From: Litorivita pollutaquae
GTDB lineage: Bacteria > Pseudomonadota > Alphaproteobacteria > Rhodobacterales > Rhodobacteraceae
DNA: 64,000 nt
Assembly: GCF_003205515.1 (NCBI RefSeq)
Contig: NZ_KZ826482.1
Span: forward strand, 434,001 to 498,000
Direction of reading: 5' to 3'
Shown: piece after piece, positions 18,686-28,851 of the stretch
Layout of the letters: every line of letters begins with the position of its first letter
How positions within the stretch are numbered: the stretch's first letter is position 1
Made by a program: the position numbers and the translations under genes
Notes under the pieces: generated by a model
Database searches by the model: none
What the model was told of the DNA's origin: nothing
Seen by the model: only the letters and a program-made list of their open reading frames with translations

Positions 18686-20850
18686 TATTCCGCCCCTCCG
18701 GTGAGCGACATCCATGTGATCAGGACAACAATCCCGATGACCATGGCGAATGCGTAAGTAAAGATATAGCCGGTTTGTGCCCGCCCCGCGAGGCGGGTGA
18801 AGAAGGGCACGATGCCCAAAGCAACGCCGTTCAATGTGCCGTCGATGACTTTCTCATCACCGCGCTTCCACAAGAACCGTCCGAGCGCCATGGCAGGTTT
18901 GACGAAGATCGCATCGTAGATTTCGTCAAAATACCATTTGTTCAACAGGAACAGGTAAAGCGGGCGCTGCGCATCGGCGAATTTCTTCGGCATGGCAGGG
19001 TTCACGATATAGAACCAATAGGCCGTCAGGAAACCGAGGATCATCGCGACAAACGGGCTGACCTTGACCCACTTCGGGGCATGGTGCGCGTCGTCAATCA
19101 CCGTGCTGTCAGGCGACATATAGATCGCGCCTTGCGGTGCGGTGCCGTGGGCAATAACCGCCGCGTGCGGGTCATTTGCATGATCTGTGGCAGGGGCCGC
19201 ATGATCGTCCGCCGCGCCGTGATCTGCGGCTTCGGCATGGGTGTCCACCTCGGCGTGGGTGTCTGTTGCCGCTGCGCCGTGGGTGTCCGTTGCCCCGTGA
19301 CCTGCATCCGCCGCATGATGTGCGGGCATGCCGAAGAAGCGGTTCATCTTATCATGATCGCCAAAGAAGCTGCCGTAGAACACCATGCCGGAGAAAATCG
19401 CGCCAAGCGCCAGAACCCCCAGCGGAACCAACATCACCATCGGGCTTTCGTGGGCATGTTCATGGGTATGCTTATCGCCGCGCGCCTTGCCGTAGAAGGT
19501 CAGGAACATCAAACGCCAGCTATAGAAGGACGTGAACAACGCCGCGACAACCAGCATCCAGAAGGCATAGCCGCCATTGGTGCCGGCATAGGCGCTCTCG
19601 ATGATGGCATCTTTCGACAAGAACCCGGCGAACCCGATTGTCGTCAGCGGAATGCCAACACCGGTGATCGCCAATGTGCCGATCATCATCGCCCAGAATG
19701 TATAGGGGATCTTTTTACGCAGGTTGCCATAGTTGCGCATGTCCTGCTCGTGATGCATCGCGTGGATCACCGAACCGGCGCCAAGGAAGAGCATTGCTTT
19801 GAAGAACGCGTGTGTCAGCAGGTGGAACATCGCCACCGAATAGACGCCAACACCCGCCGCCACGAACATATAGCCAAGCTGCGACATGGTCGAATAGGCG
19901 ATGACACGTTTGATATCATTTTGCACCAATCCGATGGTCGCCGCGACAAAGGCCGTCGAAGCGCCAAGGAAGGTGACAAAGGCCATGGTTTCAGGCGCAT
20001 ATTCCATCAAGGGCGACATGCGGCAGACAAGGAAAACCCCCGCCGTCACCATGGTCGCCGCGTGGATCAGAGCCGAAACAGGCGTCGGGCCTTCCATCGC
20101 GTCGGGAAGCCATGTGTGCAAGAACAGCTGCGCCGATTTCCCCATCGCACCAATGAAGAGCAAGAAGGCCAGAAGGTTGGCCGCGTTCCAGTCGGTCCAA
20201 AGGAACCGAAGGGTCGTTTCTGCCAAGGCAGGCCCCGCTGCAAAAATATCGTCGAATTTGATGCTGTCGGTGAGGAAAAACAGACCAAAGATACCAAGCG
20301 CAAAGCCGAAGTCCCCTACACGGTTGACCACAAAGGCTTTAATCGCGGCGGCATTGGCCGAGGGTTTTTTGTAGTAGAACCCGATAAGCAAATAAGACGC
20401 AACGCCGACGCCTTCCCAGCCAAAGAACATCTGCACAAGGTTGTCAGAGGTCACCAGCATCAGCATCGCAAAGGTGAAGAACGACAGATAGGCAAAGAAG
20501 CGCGCTTTGTAATGTTCGCCCTCGCCCCAATTGTCGTCATGCGCCATGTACCCCAAGGAATAAAGGTGCACGAGCGCCGAAACGGTGGTGACCACGATCA
20601 ACATGATCGCCGTCAAACGATCAAGGCGGATCCCCCAAGAGGTTTCCAAGGTGCCCGATTGGATGAAGTCAAGAACATGGATGTGTTGGGTTTCGGACCC
20701 GAGGCCGAGGAAGGTGATCCACGAGAGCAGACAGGCCAGAAACAGCAGACCGGTGGTCAGATACTGCGCGCCCTTCTCGCCAATGGTCCGCCAGCCAAAG
20801 CCCGCGATAATCGCCCCGACGAGGGGCGCAAAAAGAATTGTCGTGACCAT
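18685..20850 (-). CDS. nuoL: NADH-quinone oxidoreductase subunit L with a His-rich insert
   Basis: 721 residues, longer than many NuoL proteins (about 610-700). The antiporter-like core shows [44 protein letters not shown] and [17 protein letters not shown] long amphipathic C-terminal helix ending in a last membrane segment follows. Between membrane segments lies a hydrophilic insert (about 508-578) with 11 His residues in His-Ala-Asp/Thr repeats, and a second short cluster KHTHEHAHE occurs earlier. The insert may bind metal or be a disordered linker. It starts 5 nt after nuoK. Confidence 0.96.
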   Translation of the reverse strand: MVTTILFAPLVGAIIAGFGWRTIGEKGAQYLTTGLLFLACLLSWITFLGLGSETQHIHVLDFIQSGTLETSWGIRLDRLTAIMLIVVTTVSALVHLYSLGYMAHDDNWGEGEHYKARFFAYLSFFTFAMLMLVTSDNLVQMFFGWEGVGVASYLLIGFYYKKPSANAAAIKAFVVNRVGDFGFALGIFGLFFLTDSIKFDDIFAAGPALAETTLRFLWTDWNAANLLAFLLFIGAMGKSAQLFLHTWLPDAMEGPTPVSALIHAATMVTAGVFLVCRMSPLMEYAPETMAFVTFLGASTAFVAATIGLVQNDIKRVIAYSTMSQLGYMFVAAGVGVYSVAMFHLLTHAFFKAMLFLGAGSVIHAMHHEQDMRNYGNLRKKIPYTFWAMMIGTLAITGVGIPLTTIGFAGFLSKDAIIESAYAGTNGGYAFWMLVVAALFTSFYSWRLMFLTFYGKARGDKHTHEHAHESPMVMLVPLGVLALGAIFSGMVFYGSFFGDHDKMNRFFGMPAHHAADAGHGATDTHGAAATDTHAEVDTHAEAADHGAADDHAAPATDHANDPHAAVIAHGTAPQGAIYMSPDSTVIDDAHHAPKWVKVSPFVAMILGFLTAYWFYIVNPAMPKKFADAQRPLYLFLLNKWYFDEIYDAIFVKPAMALGRFLWKRGDEKVIDGTLNGVALGIVPFFTRLAGRAQTGYIFTYAFAMVIGIVVLITWMSLTGGAE

Positions 20851-20855
20851 GTCTC

Positions 20856-21161
20856 TTAGCCCTTCATCACATTGACGTCTTCAACCGCGATGGTGCCACG
20901 GTTGCGGAAGAAACTCACAAGGATCGCAAGGCCAATCGCGGCCTCGGCGGCGGCAACCGTGAGCACGAACAAGGTGAACACCTGCCCCACCAGATCGCCG
21001 TGATACCAAGAAAAAGCCACCAGATTGATATTCACTGCGAGCAGCATCAATTCGATGCTCATCAACAGGATAATCACGTTCTTGCGGTTCAAAAACAGAC
21101 CGAAAATCCCGATCACGAAAAGCGCGGCAGCGACTGCCAGATAGTGTTCAATTCCGATCAT
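20856..21161 (-). CDS. nuoK: NADH-quinone oxidoreductase subunit K
   Basis: 101 residues, three membrane helices. The second helix carries the conserved Glu ([21 protein letters not shown]) and the third another ([18 protein letters not shown]); both are on the proton route next to the quinone site. The start codon overlaps, by ATGA, the stop of a 21-codon frame that separates it from nuoJ. A GAGGAAA ribosome binding site lies 7 nt upstream, inside that small frame. Confidence 0.96.
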   Translation of the reverse strand: MIGIEHYLAVAAALFVIGIFGLFLNRKNVIILLMSIELMLLAVNINLVAFSWYHGDLVGQVFTLFVLTVAAAEAAIGLAILVSFFRNRGTIAVEDVNVMKG

Positions 21162-21223
21162 TTCGTTTCCTCGCGGTCATAGATCATCGCGTGCATTGGT
21201 GCGGTTTTGATTTTGAGTTCCAT
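21158..21223 (-). CDS. putative 21-residue micro-ORF between nuoJ and nuoK
   Basis: The frame starts [10 protein letters not shown], ends DREETK, and has no membrane segment. Its ATG shares one base with the nuoJ stop (TGATG) and its TGA overlaps the nuoK start (ATGA), so it fills the nuoJ-nuoK gap exactly with the same coupling seen elsewhere in the operon. Its first codons resemble the last dozen codons of nuoJ (ATGGAATTGAAAAACGTGAAA versus a close copy), hinting at a small duplication. It may encode a peptide or only carry ribosomes from nuoJ to nuoK. Translation is inferred. Confidence 0.45.
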   Translation of the reverse strand: MELKIKTAPMHAMIYDREETK

Positions 21224-21831
21224 CAAAGCCCCTGCCCCGGTTTCACGTTTTTCAATTCCATCGCTTCCGCCGGATCGCGCCACATCTGTTCAAGCACATT
21301 CTGGCGTTTGACATCCTTGCGGTGACGCAGGGTCAAAACGATCGCGCCGATCATGGCGACCAACAAAATCAAACCCGACAGCTGGAACAGCAGAAAGTAT
21401 TTGTCGTAAAGCAAGGCGCCCAAAGCTGCGGTGTTTTCCACATCGGTCGGGGCCACCGCGCCGCGCGCGGCCTGCGCCCCCTCGGCGCTTTCCCATACGC
21501 CAAAGGCCATGCCGAATTGCATCAAGATCACCACCCCGATGAGCAAGGCCAATGGCATATACTGCGACATTCCGGCCCTGAGTTCGGCAAAATCCACATC
21601 CAGCATCATCACCACAAACAAGAACAACACCGCGACCGCGCCGACATAGACGATGATCAACAACATCGCGACGAACTCTGCCCCCATCAGGACAAAAAGG
21701 CCCGCCGCCGACAGGAAGGTCAGGATCAGCCAGAGCACCGAATGCACCGGATTGCGGCTGATGACGGTGAACAGACCGCCCAAAACCGCACAGATCGCGA
21801 ATAGATAAAAGGCCAATGCCGCAACCGTCAT
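21223..21831 (-). CDS. nuoJ: NADH-quinone oxidoreductase subunit J
   Basis: 202 residues, five membrane helices. The third helix [25 protein letters not shown] contains the conserved Tyr and pi-bulge region that couples quinone chemistry to the membrane arm. The start overlaps the preceding CMD-family gene by ATGA, and the stop overlaps the micro-ORF. The C-terminal tail after helix five ([20 protein letters not shown]) is hydrophilic. Confidence 0.95.
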   Translation of the reverse strand: MTVAALAFYLFAICAVLGGLFTVISRNPVHSVLWLILTFLSAAGLFVLMGAEFVAMLLIIVYVGAVAVLFLFVVMMLDVDFAELRAGMSQYMPLALLIGVVILMQFGMAFGVWESAEGAQAARGAVAPTDVENTAALGALLYDKYFLLFQLSGLILLVAMIGAIVLTLRHRKDVKRQNVLEQMWRDPAEAMELKNVKPGQGL

Positions 21832-22232
21832 GTCTCGTCTTCCTCTTTGTCTGCCATCACATCGCGCGCAAGGTCCATTGCGCGGGTCATAGCCGGTATG
21901 CCTGCGAACATCGACATCTGTGCGATGGTCTCGGCGATCTCTTCTTTTGTGGCGCCCGCCTCAATGGCGTGGCGCACGGTCATGCGCACCTGCGTATCGC
22001 TTTGCGCGCCCTGCATCGTCAGCCCCGCGAGGGTCAGCAAAAGCCGGGTTTTCGCGTCCAGCCCGTCTTTGCTCATGCCTTTGCCAAAAGCAAATTCCAT
22101 CATCTCTTTTGGCATCGTCGGCCAAAGGGTTTCAAACCCCTTGGGCGAAAAACTCTCGAGCGCGGGATTGAAGGATTTCGCCATCTCCTGCGCCTGTTCC
22201 ATCATCAATTCAAACGGGGTCTTGCCGGTCAT
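21828..22232 (-). CDS. carboxymuconolactone decarboxylase (CMD)-family protein inside the nuo operon
   Basis: 134 residues in the AhpD-like CMD fold. [42 protein letters not shown] is the family core in several blocks. The CxxC redox pair of AhpD is missing, with no Cys in the protein, so peroxidase activity is unlikely. It sits between nuoI (94 nt upstream) and nuoJ (ATGA overlap), so it is made with complex I. A role in complex I assembly or stability is a guess from position only. Confidence 0.82.
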   Translation of the reverse strand: MTGKTPFELMMEQAQEMAKSFNPALESFSPKGFETLWPTMPKEMMEFAFGKGMSKDGLDAKTRLLLTLAGLTMQGAQSDTQVRMTVRHAIEAGATKEEIAETIAQMSMFAGIPAMTRAMDLARDVMADKEEDET

Positions 22233-22326
22233 CTTGTCGCCTTCCTATGGCACGGCCCGCTCACCTCATGGCCAATACAGGCGATGCGGGCACAGGCAGT
22301 TGCGCAATTATGACGCGAAATAAGGC

Positions 22327-22821
22327 TCATCGGTAAGGCGCATCCATTTCCAGATTGCGGGCGATCTCGGCTTCCCAACGCTCGCCATTCGCAAGCAGTT
22401 TATCCTTATCGTAGAACAGCTCTTCACGGGTCTCGGTGGAAAATTCGAAATTCGGCCCTTCGACAATCGCATCCACGGGGCACGCTTCTTGGCAGAACCC
22501 GCAATAGATGCATTTGGTCATATCGATGTCATAACGTGTGGTGCGGCGCGAGCCGTCCTCGCGCGGCTCGGCATCAATCGTGATCGCTTGCGCAGGGCAG
22601 ATCGCCTCGCAAAGCTTGCAAGCAATGCAACGTTCTTCGCCATTGGGATAGCGCCGCAACGCATGTTCACCGCGAAAACGCGGGGACAAAGGCCCCTTCT
22701 CATGCGGATAGTTCAACGTCGCCTTGGGGGAGAAAAAGTATTTCAACCCCAGGCGAAAGCCTTTGATGAAATCTGTCAGCAGGAAATATCCGGCCGCGCG
22801 GCGGTAATCAACATTTGCCAT
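22327..22821 (-). CDS. nuoI: NADH-quinone oxidoreductase subunit I
   Basis: 164 residues. Two CxxCxxCxxxCP ferredoxin motifs, [12 protein letters not shown] and [12 protein letters not shown], bind the 4Fe-4S clusters N6a and N6b that pass electrons to NuoB. The N-terminal segment ([13 protein letters not shown]) anchors the protein to the membrane arm. It follows nuoH with only a 2-nt gap. A 94-nt gap with no gene follows before the CMD-family gene. Confidence 0.97.
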   Translation of the reverse strand: MANVDYRRAAGYFLLTDFIKGFRLGLKYFFSPKATLNYPHEKGPLSPRFRGEHALRRYPNGEERCIACKLCEAICPAQAITIDAEPREDGSRRTTRYDIDMTKCIYCGFCQEACPVDAIVEGPNFEFSTETREELFYDKDKLLANGERWEAEIARNLEMDAPYR

Positions 22822-22823
22822 GA

Positions 22824-23864
22824 TCAGCCTCCAATCGCCCAGCGGGCATAAGCGCCGCCGAAGGCTTCAAATTTTGCAAGAAAGGCCACCAAAACGACCC
22901 AGACCAAGGACATGGGCAGGAAGACTTTCCAGCCGATCCGCATCAATTGGTCATAGCGGTAGCGCGGGGTGATCGCCTTCACCATCGAGAAGATGAAGAA
23001 CACAAAGAGCATTTTACCGATCATCCACAAGATGCCATCGGGAAGGCCCGGGATCGGGGACAGCCAGCCGCCAAAGAACAGCAAGGTGGTCATCGCGCAC
23101 ATCAACACAACCGCGACCAATTCACCGATCATGAACAACAGGAACGGCGTCGAGGAATATTCCACCTGATAGCCCGCCACCAATTCGGATTCCGCTTCGG
23201 GAAGATCAAACGGCGGACGGTTGGTTTCCGCCAAAGCCGAGATCAGGAAGAGGAAGAGCATCGGGAAATGCGGCAACCAATACCAAGAGAACAGGCCATA
23301 GCGCCCCTCTTGTGCCCCGACGATGTCGGAGAAATTCATCGAGCCGGTCGAGATGATGATGCCGATGATGATCAGGCCGATCGACACCTCGTAAGAAATC
23401 ATCTGCGCCGCAGAGCGCAGCGAGCCAAGGAAGGGGTATTTCGAATTCGACGCCCAACCGCCCATGATCACGCCGTAAACCTCCAAAGAGGACACCGCCA
23501 TCACATAAAGGATCGCGACGTTGATATTCGACAACACCCAACCATCATTGAACGGGATCACCGCCCAAGCGATGAGCGCCATAACCAGGCTGACCATCGG
23601 CGCAAGCAAGAATACCACGCGATCGGCCCCCGCCGGAAAGATCACCTCTTTGACGATATACTTTAGGAAGTCGGCAAAACTTTGCATCAAGCCGAAGACA
23701 CCAACCACATTGGGCCCGCGCCGCATTTGCACAGCGGCCCAGATTTTCCGGTCCGCATACATCAAGAACGCCAGCGCCACCAAAAGCGGCACAACGATCA
23801 AAAGAACCTGACCTACAATCAAGAGGCCCATTCCAAGGGTGGTCGTGGTAAAAAAGTCAGCCAT
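22824..23864 (-). CDS. nuoH: NADH-quinone oxidoreductase subunit H
   Basis: 346 residues, about eight membrane helices, forming the quinone chamber at the junction of the two arms. Family motifs include [29 protein letters not shown], and [19 protein letters not shown] with the conserved acidic residues. The start [10 protein letters not shown] at 23864 is preferred: it has a GAGG site and lies 7 nt after the upstream lipoprotein gene; the in-frame ATG at 23891 lies within that gene. Confidence 0.96.
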   Translation of the reverse strand: MADFFTTTTLGMGLLIVGQVLLIVVPLLVALAFLMYADRKIWAAVQMRRGPNVVGVFGLMQSFADFLKYIVKEVIFPAGADRVVFLLAPMVSLVMALIAWAVIPFNDGWVLSNINVAILYVMAVSSLEVYGVIMGGWASNSKYPFLGSLRSAAQMISYEVSIGLIIIGIIISTGSMNFSDIVGAQEGRYGLFSWYWLPHFPMLFLFLISALAETNRPPFDLPEAESELVAGYQVEYSSTPFLLFMIGELVAVVLMCAMTTLLFFGGWLSPIPGLPDGILWMIGKMLFVFFIFSMVKAITPRYRYDQLMRIGWKVFLPMSLVWVVLVAFLAKFEAFGGAYARWAIGG

Positions 23865-23871
23865 CAGGTCC

Positions 23872-24285
23872 TCATACCGCCGGTATTCCATTTTCCGCGC
23901 AATGCGCAGCGACGACTTCCGCGTCGATCGTTTTCAATCCGCGGGGCAGCGCCGGCGAGATGGTATAAATCGCATCCCCTCGCCATATACCACCCTGCTC
24001 GGTCACATTGGTGCGCAAGTGGCGCGCAAATCCGTAGCCCCGGATCAGCGTGTATTGCGCCGCCGCACATTCCGCAAACCGCGCCACATCGGCGCGCCCG
24101 CCTGCCCCCTTCATCGAGACTTGGAAATTCACCAAATCCCCCTCCAGAAGCTGGGTCTCAATGCCCAAATACTCCGGCACAGCCGCGCCGCGCGACACCT
24201 CTTGTCCCTCGGGTGCGCAGGCCCCCAAAAGCGCCAACACCCCACAAGCGACCAGTGCCGGTTTTATGTCGGCCGAAACCGTCAC
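23872..24285 (-). CDS. small lipoprotein of unknown function between nuoG and nuoH
   Basis: 137 residues. A signal peptide with a lipobox (VLALLGAC, Cys23) predicts a lipoprotein. The mature part contains two further Cys residues (AECAAAQY and VVAAHCAEN), possibly a disulfide. It overlaps the nuoG stop by ATGA and is followed closely by nuoH. No domain is recognised. Similar small lipoproteins are usual in Rhodobacterales nuo operons, to my knowledge. A periplasmic assembly or stability factor is an inference. Confidence 0.75.
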   Translation of the reverse strand: MTVSADIKPALVACGVLALLGACAPEGQEVSRGAAVPEYLGIETQLLEGDLVNFQVSMKGAGGRADVARFAECAAAQYTLIRGYGFARHLRTNVTEQGGIWRGDAIYTISPALPRGLKTIDAEVVAAHCAENGIPAV

Positions 24286-26300
24286 TCGGCCGCCAAGGTT
24301 TTCTCGCCGCGTGCTGCGGCGCCTTGCGACAGCTCTGCCATCAACTGGCTAGCACGGGCAATCGGGTTGGTCAGATAGAAATCCTTGATCGCGGACACGA
24401 AATCAGCCTTGCCGAGCACCCCATCGGGTAATTTTTCCCACGCATTTTCAGCCACTTCATCCACGCCTTTAATGTGCGGATGCTGCGCGATCAAGGCCTG
24501 ACGCAATTGTGCGAGGCTGTCATAGGGCAAGACCTCGCCCAGCTCAGCCGAAAGCGCCCGCAAAATCGCCCAGTTTTCCTTGGCGTCACCCGGTGCGAAC
24601 CCGGCACGCATCGACAATTGCGGGCGTCCTTCGGTATTCACAAACAATCCGTTTTCTTCGGTATAAGCCGCCGCAGGCAAGATGATATCGGCCCGGTGCG
24701 CGCCACGATCGCCATGGCTGCCTTGATAGATGACAAAGGCCCCGGCGTCGATTTCGACTTCGTCCGCGCCAAGATTGTAAATCACCTCGGCCCCGTCGAT
24801 GGCCGCATCCATGCCGCCTTCGGTGACCGCACCCACATCCATCGCGCCGACGCGGCCGGCAGCAGTGTGCAGAACCAAAAGCTTGCCATTGATTTTTTCG
24901 ACCACATCCATCGCCGCCGCCAAAACCGCCGCGCCGTCTGCTTCGCGCAAGGCGCCCTGCCCGACGATCACCAAGGATGGCACGTCTTTGACTGCGCCAA
25001 AATCATGTTTGGTCAGCTTGTCCAACGCTGCGCGATCCGTGCCCATATGCGTGTAATCATAGGTCAGATCCGCCGCTTCGCCGATCAAGGCAACATCCGC
25101 CCCGTTCGACCACGCCTTGCGGATCCGCGCATTCAGCACCGGCGCCTCATTGCGCGGATTGGTCCCGATCAACATGATGTATTTCGCATCATCAATGTCT
25201 TCGATCGATGCGGTGCCCACGTACCCCGAACGATTGCCAATTGGCAATTTCGCCCCGTCCGTGCGGCATTCGACCTTGCCATCCAATCCTTCAACCAGCT
25301 GCTTCAACGCATAGGCTGCTTCGACCGGCACCAGATCCCCGACCAAACCGGCGATTTTCTTACCCGTCATCGCGGCGGCGGCGGCGGCGAGAGCCTCGCC
25401 CCATGTGGCGGTGCGCAGCTTGCCGTTTTCACGAATGTAGGGCTTGTCCAGACGTTGGCGACGCAACCCGTCCCATACGAAACGCGTCTTGTCGGAAATC
25501 CATTCCTCGTTCACGCCATCATGGTTGCGCGGCAAAATCCGCATGACTTCGCGGCCTTTGGTATCAACGCGGATGTTCGAGCCGAGGGCGTCCATCACAT
25601 CGATGGTTTCGGTCTTCGACAATTCCCACGGACGCGCAGTAAACGCATAGGGTTTCGAGGTCAGCGCCCCCACCGGGCACAGGTCAATGATATTGCCCTG
25701 CATGTTGCTGTCCAATGTTTGGTTAAGATAGCTGACGATCTCGCTATCCTCGCCGCGCCCGGTTTGGCCCATCTGGTTGATCCCGGCGACTTCGGTGGTG
25801 AACCGCACGCAACGTGTGCACGAAATGCAACGTGTCATCGCCGTCCCGACAAGCGGGCCAAGGTTGATATCATCAACCGCGCGCTTGGGCTCTTTAAACC
25901 GCGTCTCGGAGATGCCATAGGCCATGGCTTGATCTTGCAAATCGCATTCGCCGCCTTGATCGCAAATCGGGCAATCGAGAGGGTGGTTGATAAGAATAAA
26001 CTCCATCACCCCTTCGCGCGCCTTTTTGACCATGGGCGAATTGGTTTTCACCACCGGCGCTTGGCCTTCGGGACCGGGGCGCAAATCCTTGACCTGCATC
26101 GCGCAAGAGGCCGCCGGTTTGGGCGGGCCGCCGACCACTTCGACAAGGCACATCCGGCAGTTGCCGGCGATCGACAGACGCTCATGGTAGCAAAAGCGCG
26201 GCACTTCAACGCCGGCTTGCTCACAGGCTTGGATCAGGGTCATCGCCCCTTCCACTTCGATCTCTTTATCGTCGATGATGATCTTGCGTAGGTCAGACAT
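24282..26300 (-). CDS. nuoG: NADH-quinone oxidoreductase subunit G
   Basis: 672 residues, the largest peripheral-arm subunit. The N-terminal 2Fe-2S ferredoxin domain has Cys in [17 protein letters not shown]; it is followed by [19 protein letters not shown] (His/Cys-ligated N5 region and N4) and [10 protein letters not shown]. The rest is the molybdopterin-oxidoreductase-like domain, which no longer binds the cofactor. It starts 6 nt after the DUF5333-like gene and overlaps the next lipoprotein gene by ATGA. Confidence 0.97.
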   Translation of the reverse strand: MSDLRKIIIDDKEIEVEGAMTLIQACEQAGVEVPRFCYHERLSIAGNCRMCLVEVVGGPPKPAASCAMQVKDLRPGPEGQAPVVKTNSPMVKKAREGVMEFILINHPLDCPICDQGGECDLQDQAMAYGISETRFKEPKRAVDDINLGPLVGTAMTRCISCTRCVRFTTEVAGINQMGQTGRGEDSEIVSYLNQTLDSNMQGNIIDLCPVGALTSKPYAFTARPWELSKTETIDVMDALGSNIRVDTKGREVMRILPRNHDGVNEEWISDKTRFVWDGLRRQRLDKPYIRENGKLRTATWGEALAAAAAAMTGKKIAGLVGDLVPVEAAYALKQLVEGLDGKVECRTDGAKLPIGNRSGYVGTASIEDIDDAKYIMLIGTNPRNEAPVLNARIRKAWSNGADVALIGEAADLTYDYTHMGTDRAALDKLTKHDFGAVKDVPSLVIVGQGALREADGAAVLAAAMDVVEKINGKLLVLHTAAGRVGAMDVGAVTEGGMDAAIDGAEVIYNLGADEVEIDAGAFVIYQGSHGDRGAHRADIILPAAAYTEENGLFVNTEGRPQLSMRAGFAPGDAKENWAILRALSAELGEVLPYDSLAQLRQALIAQHPHIKGVDEVAENAWEKLPDGVLGKADFVSAIKDFYLTNPIARASQLMAELSQGAAARGEKTLAAE

Positions 26301-26306
26301 GGGGTC

Positions 26307-26711
26307 TCACTTTGCTTTCAGTAAAGCGCCGATACGGCTATTGCTGGCGATCTCGGCGTGGCCCAGATCGCAGAAGGTTTCGGGATTGGCGCGCACCACG
26401 CCATTGGCCTTGAGGTAAGCCTCGCCACGGCTGCGCATTTTCGCCTTTTCGGCATTGCTTGTCACATAGGCTTCGATCTCCGCGTCGGAATATCCGCGCG
26501 TTTTCGCCGTTGATTCAAGCGTCTTCATATAGCGATAGGCTTTGATCATCCGCGCCGAGATCGTGCCGCAATTCTTGCGGATCTCATCGGCAATGCCGAT
26601 GGCCAAAAGCCCGTCATTGATATCCCTTTCGCTGCGCAAATCCGCGCGCGCATCCGCAGCGGTCGCAAGGGTCAGGCTCACGGCGAGGGTCAATGAAGTC
26701 AGTATATGCAT
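26307..26711 (-). CDS. DUF5333-like periplasmic protein in the nuo operon
   Basis: 134 residues after choosing MHILTSLTLAVSLTLATAADARA as start and signal peptide; an AGGAG site lies 8 nt upstream. The mature protein has GLLAIGIADEIRKNCGTISARMIKAY, GYSDAEIEAYVTSNAEKAKMR and a late FCDLGHAEI, with two Cys. This pattern fits my recollection of DUF5333, a family found in Rhodobacterales. It ends 6 nt before nuoG. The function is unknown; export to the periplasm is inferred. Confidence 0.78.
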   Translation of the reverse strand: MHILTSLTLAVSLTLATAADARADLRSERDINDGLLAIGIADEIRKNCGTISARMIKAYRYMKTLESTAKTRGYSDAEIEAYVTSNAEKAKMRSRGEAYLKANGVVRANPETFCDLGHAEIASNSRIGALLKAK

Positions 26712-26760
26712 TGTCGAAACTCCTGCATGGCTCACAGCGGCGCGCAGGGATTTGCGCCCG

Positions 26761-26812
26761 CCATCTGCCTTGCAGATGGGAGTTTGCGGCATTGTTATGC
26801 AATAGCGCCGCA
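26761..26812 (-). other. two hairpins in the nuo operon between the lipoprotein and DUF5333 genes
   Basis: An 8-bp perfect stem with a 3-nt loop (CCATCTGC-CTT-GCAGATGG, 26761-26779) and a second stem pairing TTGCGGC with GCCGCAA (26784-26813) that encloses an inner ATTG/CAAT helix. Both would form in the minus-strand operon transcript. They may act as processing or stability elements that set relative subunit levels. Confidence 0.5.
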
Positions 26813-26836
26813 AAAAGCCCTTATGTTTCAACACAG

Positions 26837-27172
26837 TTACCATCCGAGACAGCGCCCTTTCACCACCAACATACCATCGACGATATTGGGGTTTTCGTCG
26901 TCGGGGGACATCTCCCACGCGACATCGGATCTGCCGTATTGTTTGATGCAATGCGTGTTGGCGCGGTGACGCACCGCCTCGCGCCCGCCCGCCAACGTTT
27001 CGGCTGTCACTGCGACCGAAACCGTCAGCTGCGCTGGATCGTCCTTGGACACGTCAAGCTTGGATTTATAGCTCCACCCGTCAAAAACCGTGCGGTTTTT
27101 CTTGAACGGCGAGGCGCAGCCGGACAAAGCCACTGCGCAGCAAAGCGCGGATGCGATCGTCACATATTTCAT
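26837..27172 (-). CDS. small lipoprotein of unknown function between nuoF and nuoG
   Basis: 111 residues starting MKYVTIASALCCAVALSGCAS, with a clear lipobox (ALSGC, Cys19) and a strong GGAGGAGG ribosome binding site. The mature domain has VTVAVTAETLAG-like beta segments, HRANTHCIKQYGRSDVAWEM and a C-terminal GRCLGW; the two Cys may pair. The start was chosen by ribosome binding site and signal peptide, trimming 27 upstream codons. It lies in the nuo operon, about 130 nt after nuoF. No domain is recognised. Confidence 0.75.
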   Translation of the reverse strand: MKYVTIASALCCAVALSGCASPFKKNRTVFDGWSYKSKLDVSKDDPAQLTVSVAVTAETLAGGREAVRHRANTHCIKQYGRSDVAWEMSPDDENPNIVDGMLVVKGRCLGW

Positions 27173-27299
27173 GAGGCCTCCTCCGCACAAACCTGCAATG
27201 CGACGCCGCGCGCAGCACATGGGCGCGTTTGAGCGACCGGCGCGGCCCGCCACGCAGCATGCCCATTGGCACTATGATGATCTGGACGACGCACCGTGA

Positions 27300-28598
27300 T
27301 CACTCTGCCGCCACGGCGCTGACGCGGCCGGTTTTCTGGGCTTTGATGCGGTCTTCGATCTCGTCGCGGAAATTACGAATAAGACCTTGGATCGGCCAGG
27401 CCGCCGCATCGCCAAGCGCGCAAATCGTGTGGCCTTCGACCTGTTTGGTCACGTCCCACAACATGTCGATTTCTTCGGGATCTGCCTCGCCTTTGACCAG
27501 ACGCTCCATCACCCGCATCATCCAACCGGTGCCTTCACGGCACGGCGTGCATTGGCCGCAACTTTCGTGCTTGTAGAACTTCGCCAACCGCCAGATCGCT
27601 TTGATGATGTCGGTCTCTTTGTCCATCACGATCACCGCCGCCGTGCCGAGGCCAGAGCCCAGCTCGCCGCGCAGGTAATCGAAATCCATGATCGCGTCTT
27701 TCATATTTTCGCCGCGCACGCATGGCACGGACGAGCCGCCGGGGATCACCGCTTTGAGGTTGTCCCAACCGCCGCGAATGCCGCCGCAATGTTTCTCGAT
27801 CAGCTCTTCAAAGGAAATCGACATCGCCTCTTCAACCACGCAAGGGTTGTTGACGTGACCCGAGATCGCAAAGAGTTTCGTGCCCGCGTTATTGGCGCGA
27901 CCAAAACCCGAAAACCATTCTGCCCCGCGGCGCAAGATCGTCGGCACAACCGCGATGCTCTCCACATTGTTCACCGTGGTCGGGCAACCATAAAGCCCCG
28001 CGCCCGCCGGAAACGGCGGCTTCATCCGCGGCATGCCTTTTTTGCCCTCAAGGCTTTCCAAAAGTGCGGTTTCTTCGCCGCAAATATAAGCCCCCGCCCC
28101 ATGGTGCAAAAAGACATCAAAATCCCAACCGGATTTCGAAGCATTCTTGCCGATCAAACCGGCGTCATAACATTCATCAATCGCCGCCTGCAGCGCCTCG
28201 CGTTCGCGGATATATTCACCGCGCAAATAGATATAGCAGGTGTTGGCATTCATCGCGAAAGAGGCAATCAACGCCCCTTCGATCAAAGTATGCGGATCAT
28301 GGCGCATGATCTCGCGGTCCTTACAGGTGCCCGGTTCGGATTCATCCGCGTTGATGACCAAATAGGACGGGCGCCCGTCGCTTTCTTTGGGCATGAAGGA
28401 CCATTTCAAACCGGTCGGGAAACCCGCGCCGCCACGACCGCGCAGGCCCGAAGCCTTCATCGTGTCAACGACCCACTCGCGGCCTTTCTTGATGATATTG
28501 GCGGTGCCATCCCAATGGCCGCGCGCCTGCGCGCCCTTCAGCGTGCGGTCATGCATGCCGTAGATATTGGTAAAGATCCGGTCCTGATCGTTCAGCAT
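27300..28598 (-). CDS. nuoF: NADH-quinone oxidoreductase subunit F
   Basis: 432 residues. [19 protein letters not shown] is the NADH-binding glycine-rich loop, [15 protein letters not shown] the FMN region, and [15 protein letters not shown] plus the later Cys in [12 protein letters not shown] hold the 4Fe-4S cluster N3. It takes electrons from NADH to FMN and onward with NuoE and NuoG. An 18-nt gap separates it from the upstream DUF5337-like gene. Confidence 0.97.
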   Translation of the reverse strand: MLNDQDRIFTNIYGMHDRTLKGAQARGHWDGTANIIKKGREWVVDTMKASGLRGRGGAGFPTGLKWSFMPKESDGRPSYLVINADESEPGTCKDREIMRHDPHTLIEGALIASFAMNANTCYIYLRGEYIREREALQAAIDECYDAGLIGKNASKSGWDFDVFLHHGAGAYICGEETALLESLEGKKGMPRMKPPFPAGAGLYGCPTTVNNVESIAVVPTILRRGAEWFSGFGRANNAGTKLFAISGHVNNPCVVEEAMSISFEELIEKHCGGIRGGWDNLKAVIPGGSSVPCVRGENMKDAIMDFDYLRGELGSGLGTAAVIVMDKETDIIKAIWRLAKFYKHESCGQCTPCREGTGWMMRVMERLVKGEADPEEIDMLWDVTKQVEGHTICALGDAAAWPIQGLIRNFRDEIEDRIKAQKTGRVSAVAAE

Positions 28599-28616
28599 AA
28601 GGCTATCCTCGCCCGT

Positions 28617-28835
28617 TCACGTTGTCTTTTGGCGCGCGCGCCAGATTTGATAGATCACCACAAACACCCAGACAAAGGCGGCAATCGCGGCGAAATCGAA
28701 GAGAAACAAAAACCGTGCCTCCCATCCCAATTTTGCCGCCAATACCTGCGCCCCCATCCAAAGCAACATCGTCGCGGCGATCACCAGGGCGACGATCCGC
28801 CCCTTGCGTGCCAACTGTTGCTCTTGGTTGCTCAT
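28617..28835 (-). CDS. small DUF5337-like membrane protein in the nuo operon
   Basis: 72 residues with two membrane helices (about 12-33 and 41-62) separated by a short loop, and charged ends (MSNQEQQLARKGR and RARQKTT). I match it from memory to DUF5337, a Rhodobacterales family. A GGAGAG site precedes the ATG. It is placed between nuoE (16 nt) and nuoF (18 nt). Its role is unknown; a membrane factor for complex I assembly is an inference from position. Confidence 0.75.
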   Translation of the reverse strand: MSNQEQQLARKGRIVALVIAATMLLWMGAQVLAAKLGWEARFLFLFDFAAIAAFVWVFVVIYQIWRARQKTT

Positions 28836-28851
28836 CTATCTCTCCAGCGCC

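Noticed and set aside
19117-19329. Minisatellite or CRISPR-like repeat in the His-rich part of nuoL
   Set aside because: The repeat units are short, unequal and in the nuoL reading frame; there are no spacers and no cas genes.
16850-20860. Very long open frames on the plus strand opposite nuoL, nuoM and nuoN
   Set aside because: They are His/Arg/Gln-rich mirror frames of membrane-protein genes, caused by codon bias on the real strand; they lack ribosome binding sites and family motifs.
24474-26291. Long plus-strand open frame opposite nuoG
   Set aside because: A shadow of nuoG codon usage; no motifs, and the minus-strand frame has all NuoG cysteine motifs.
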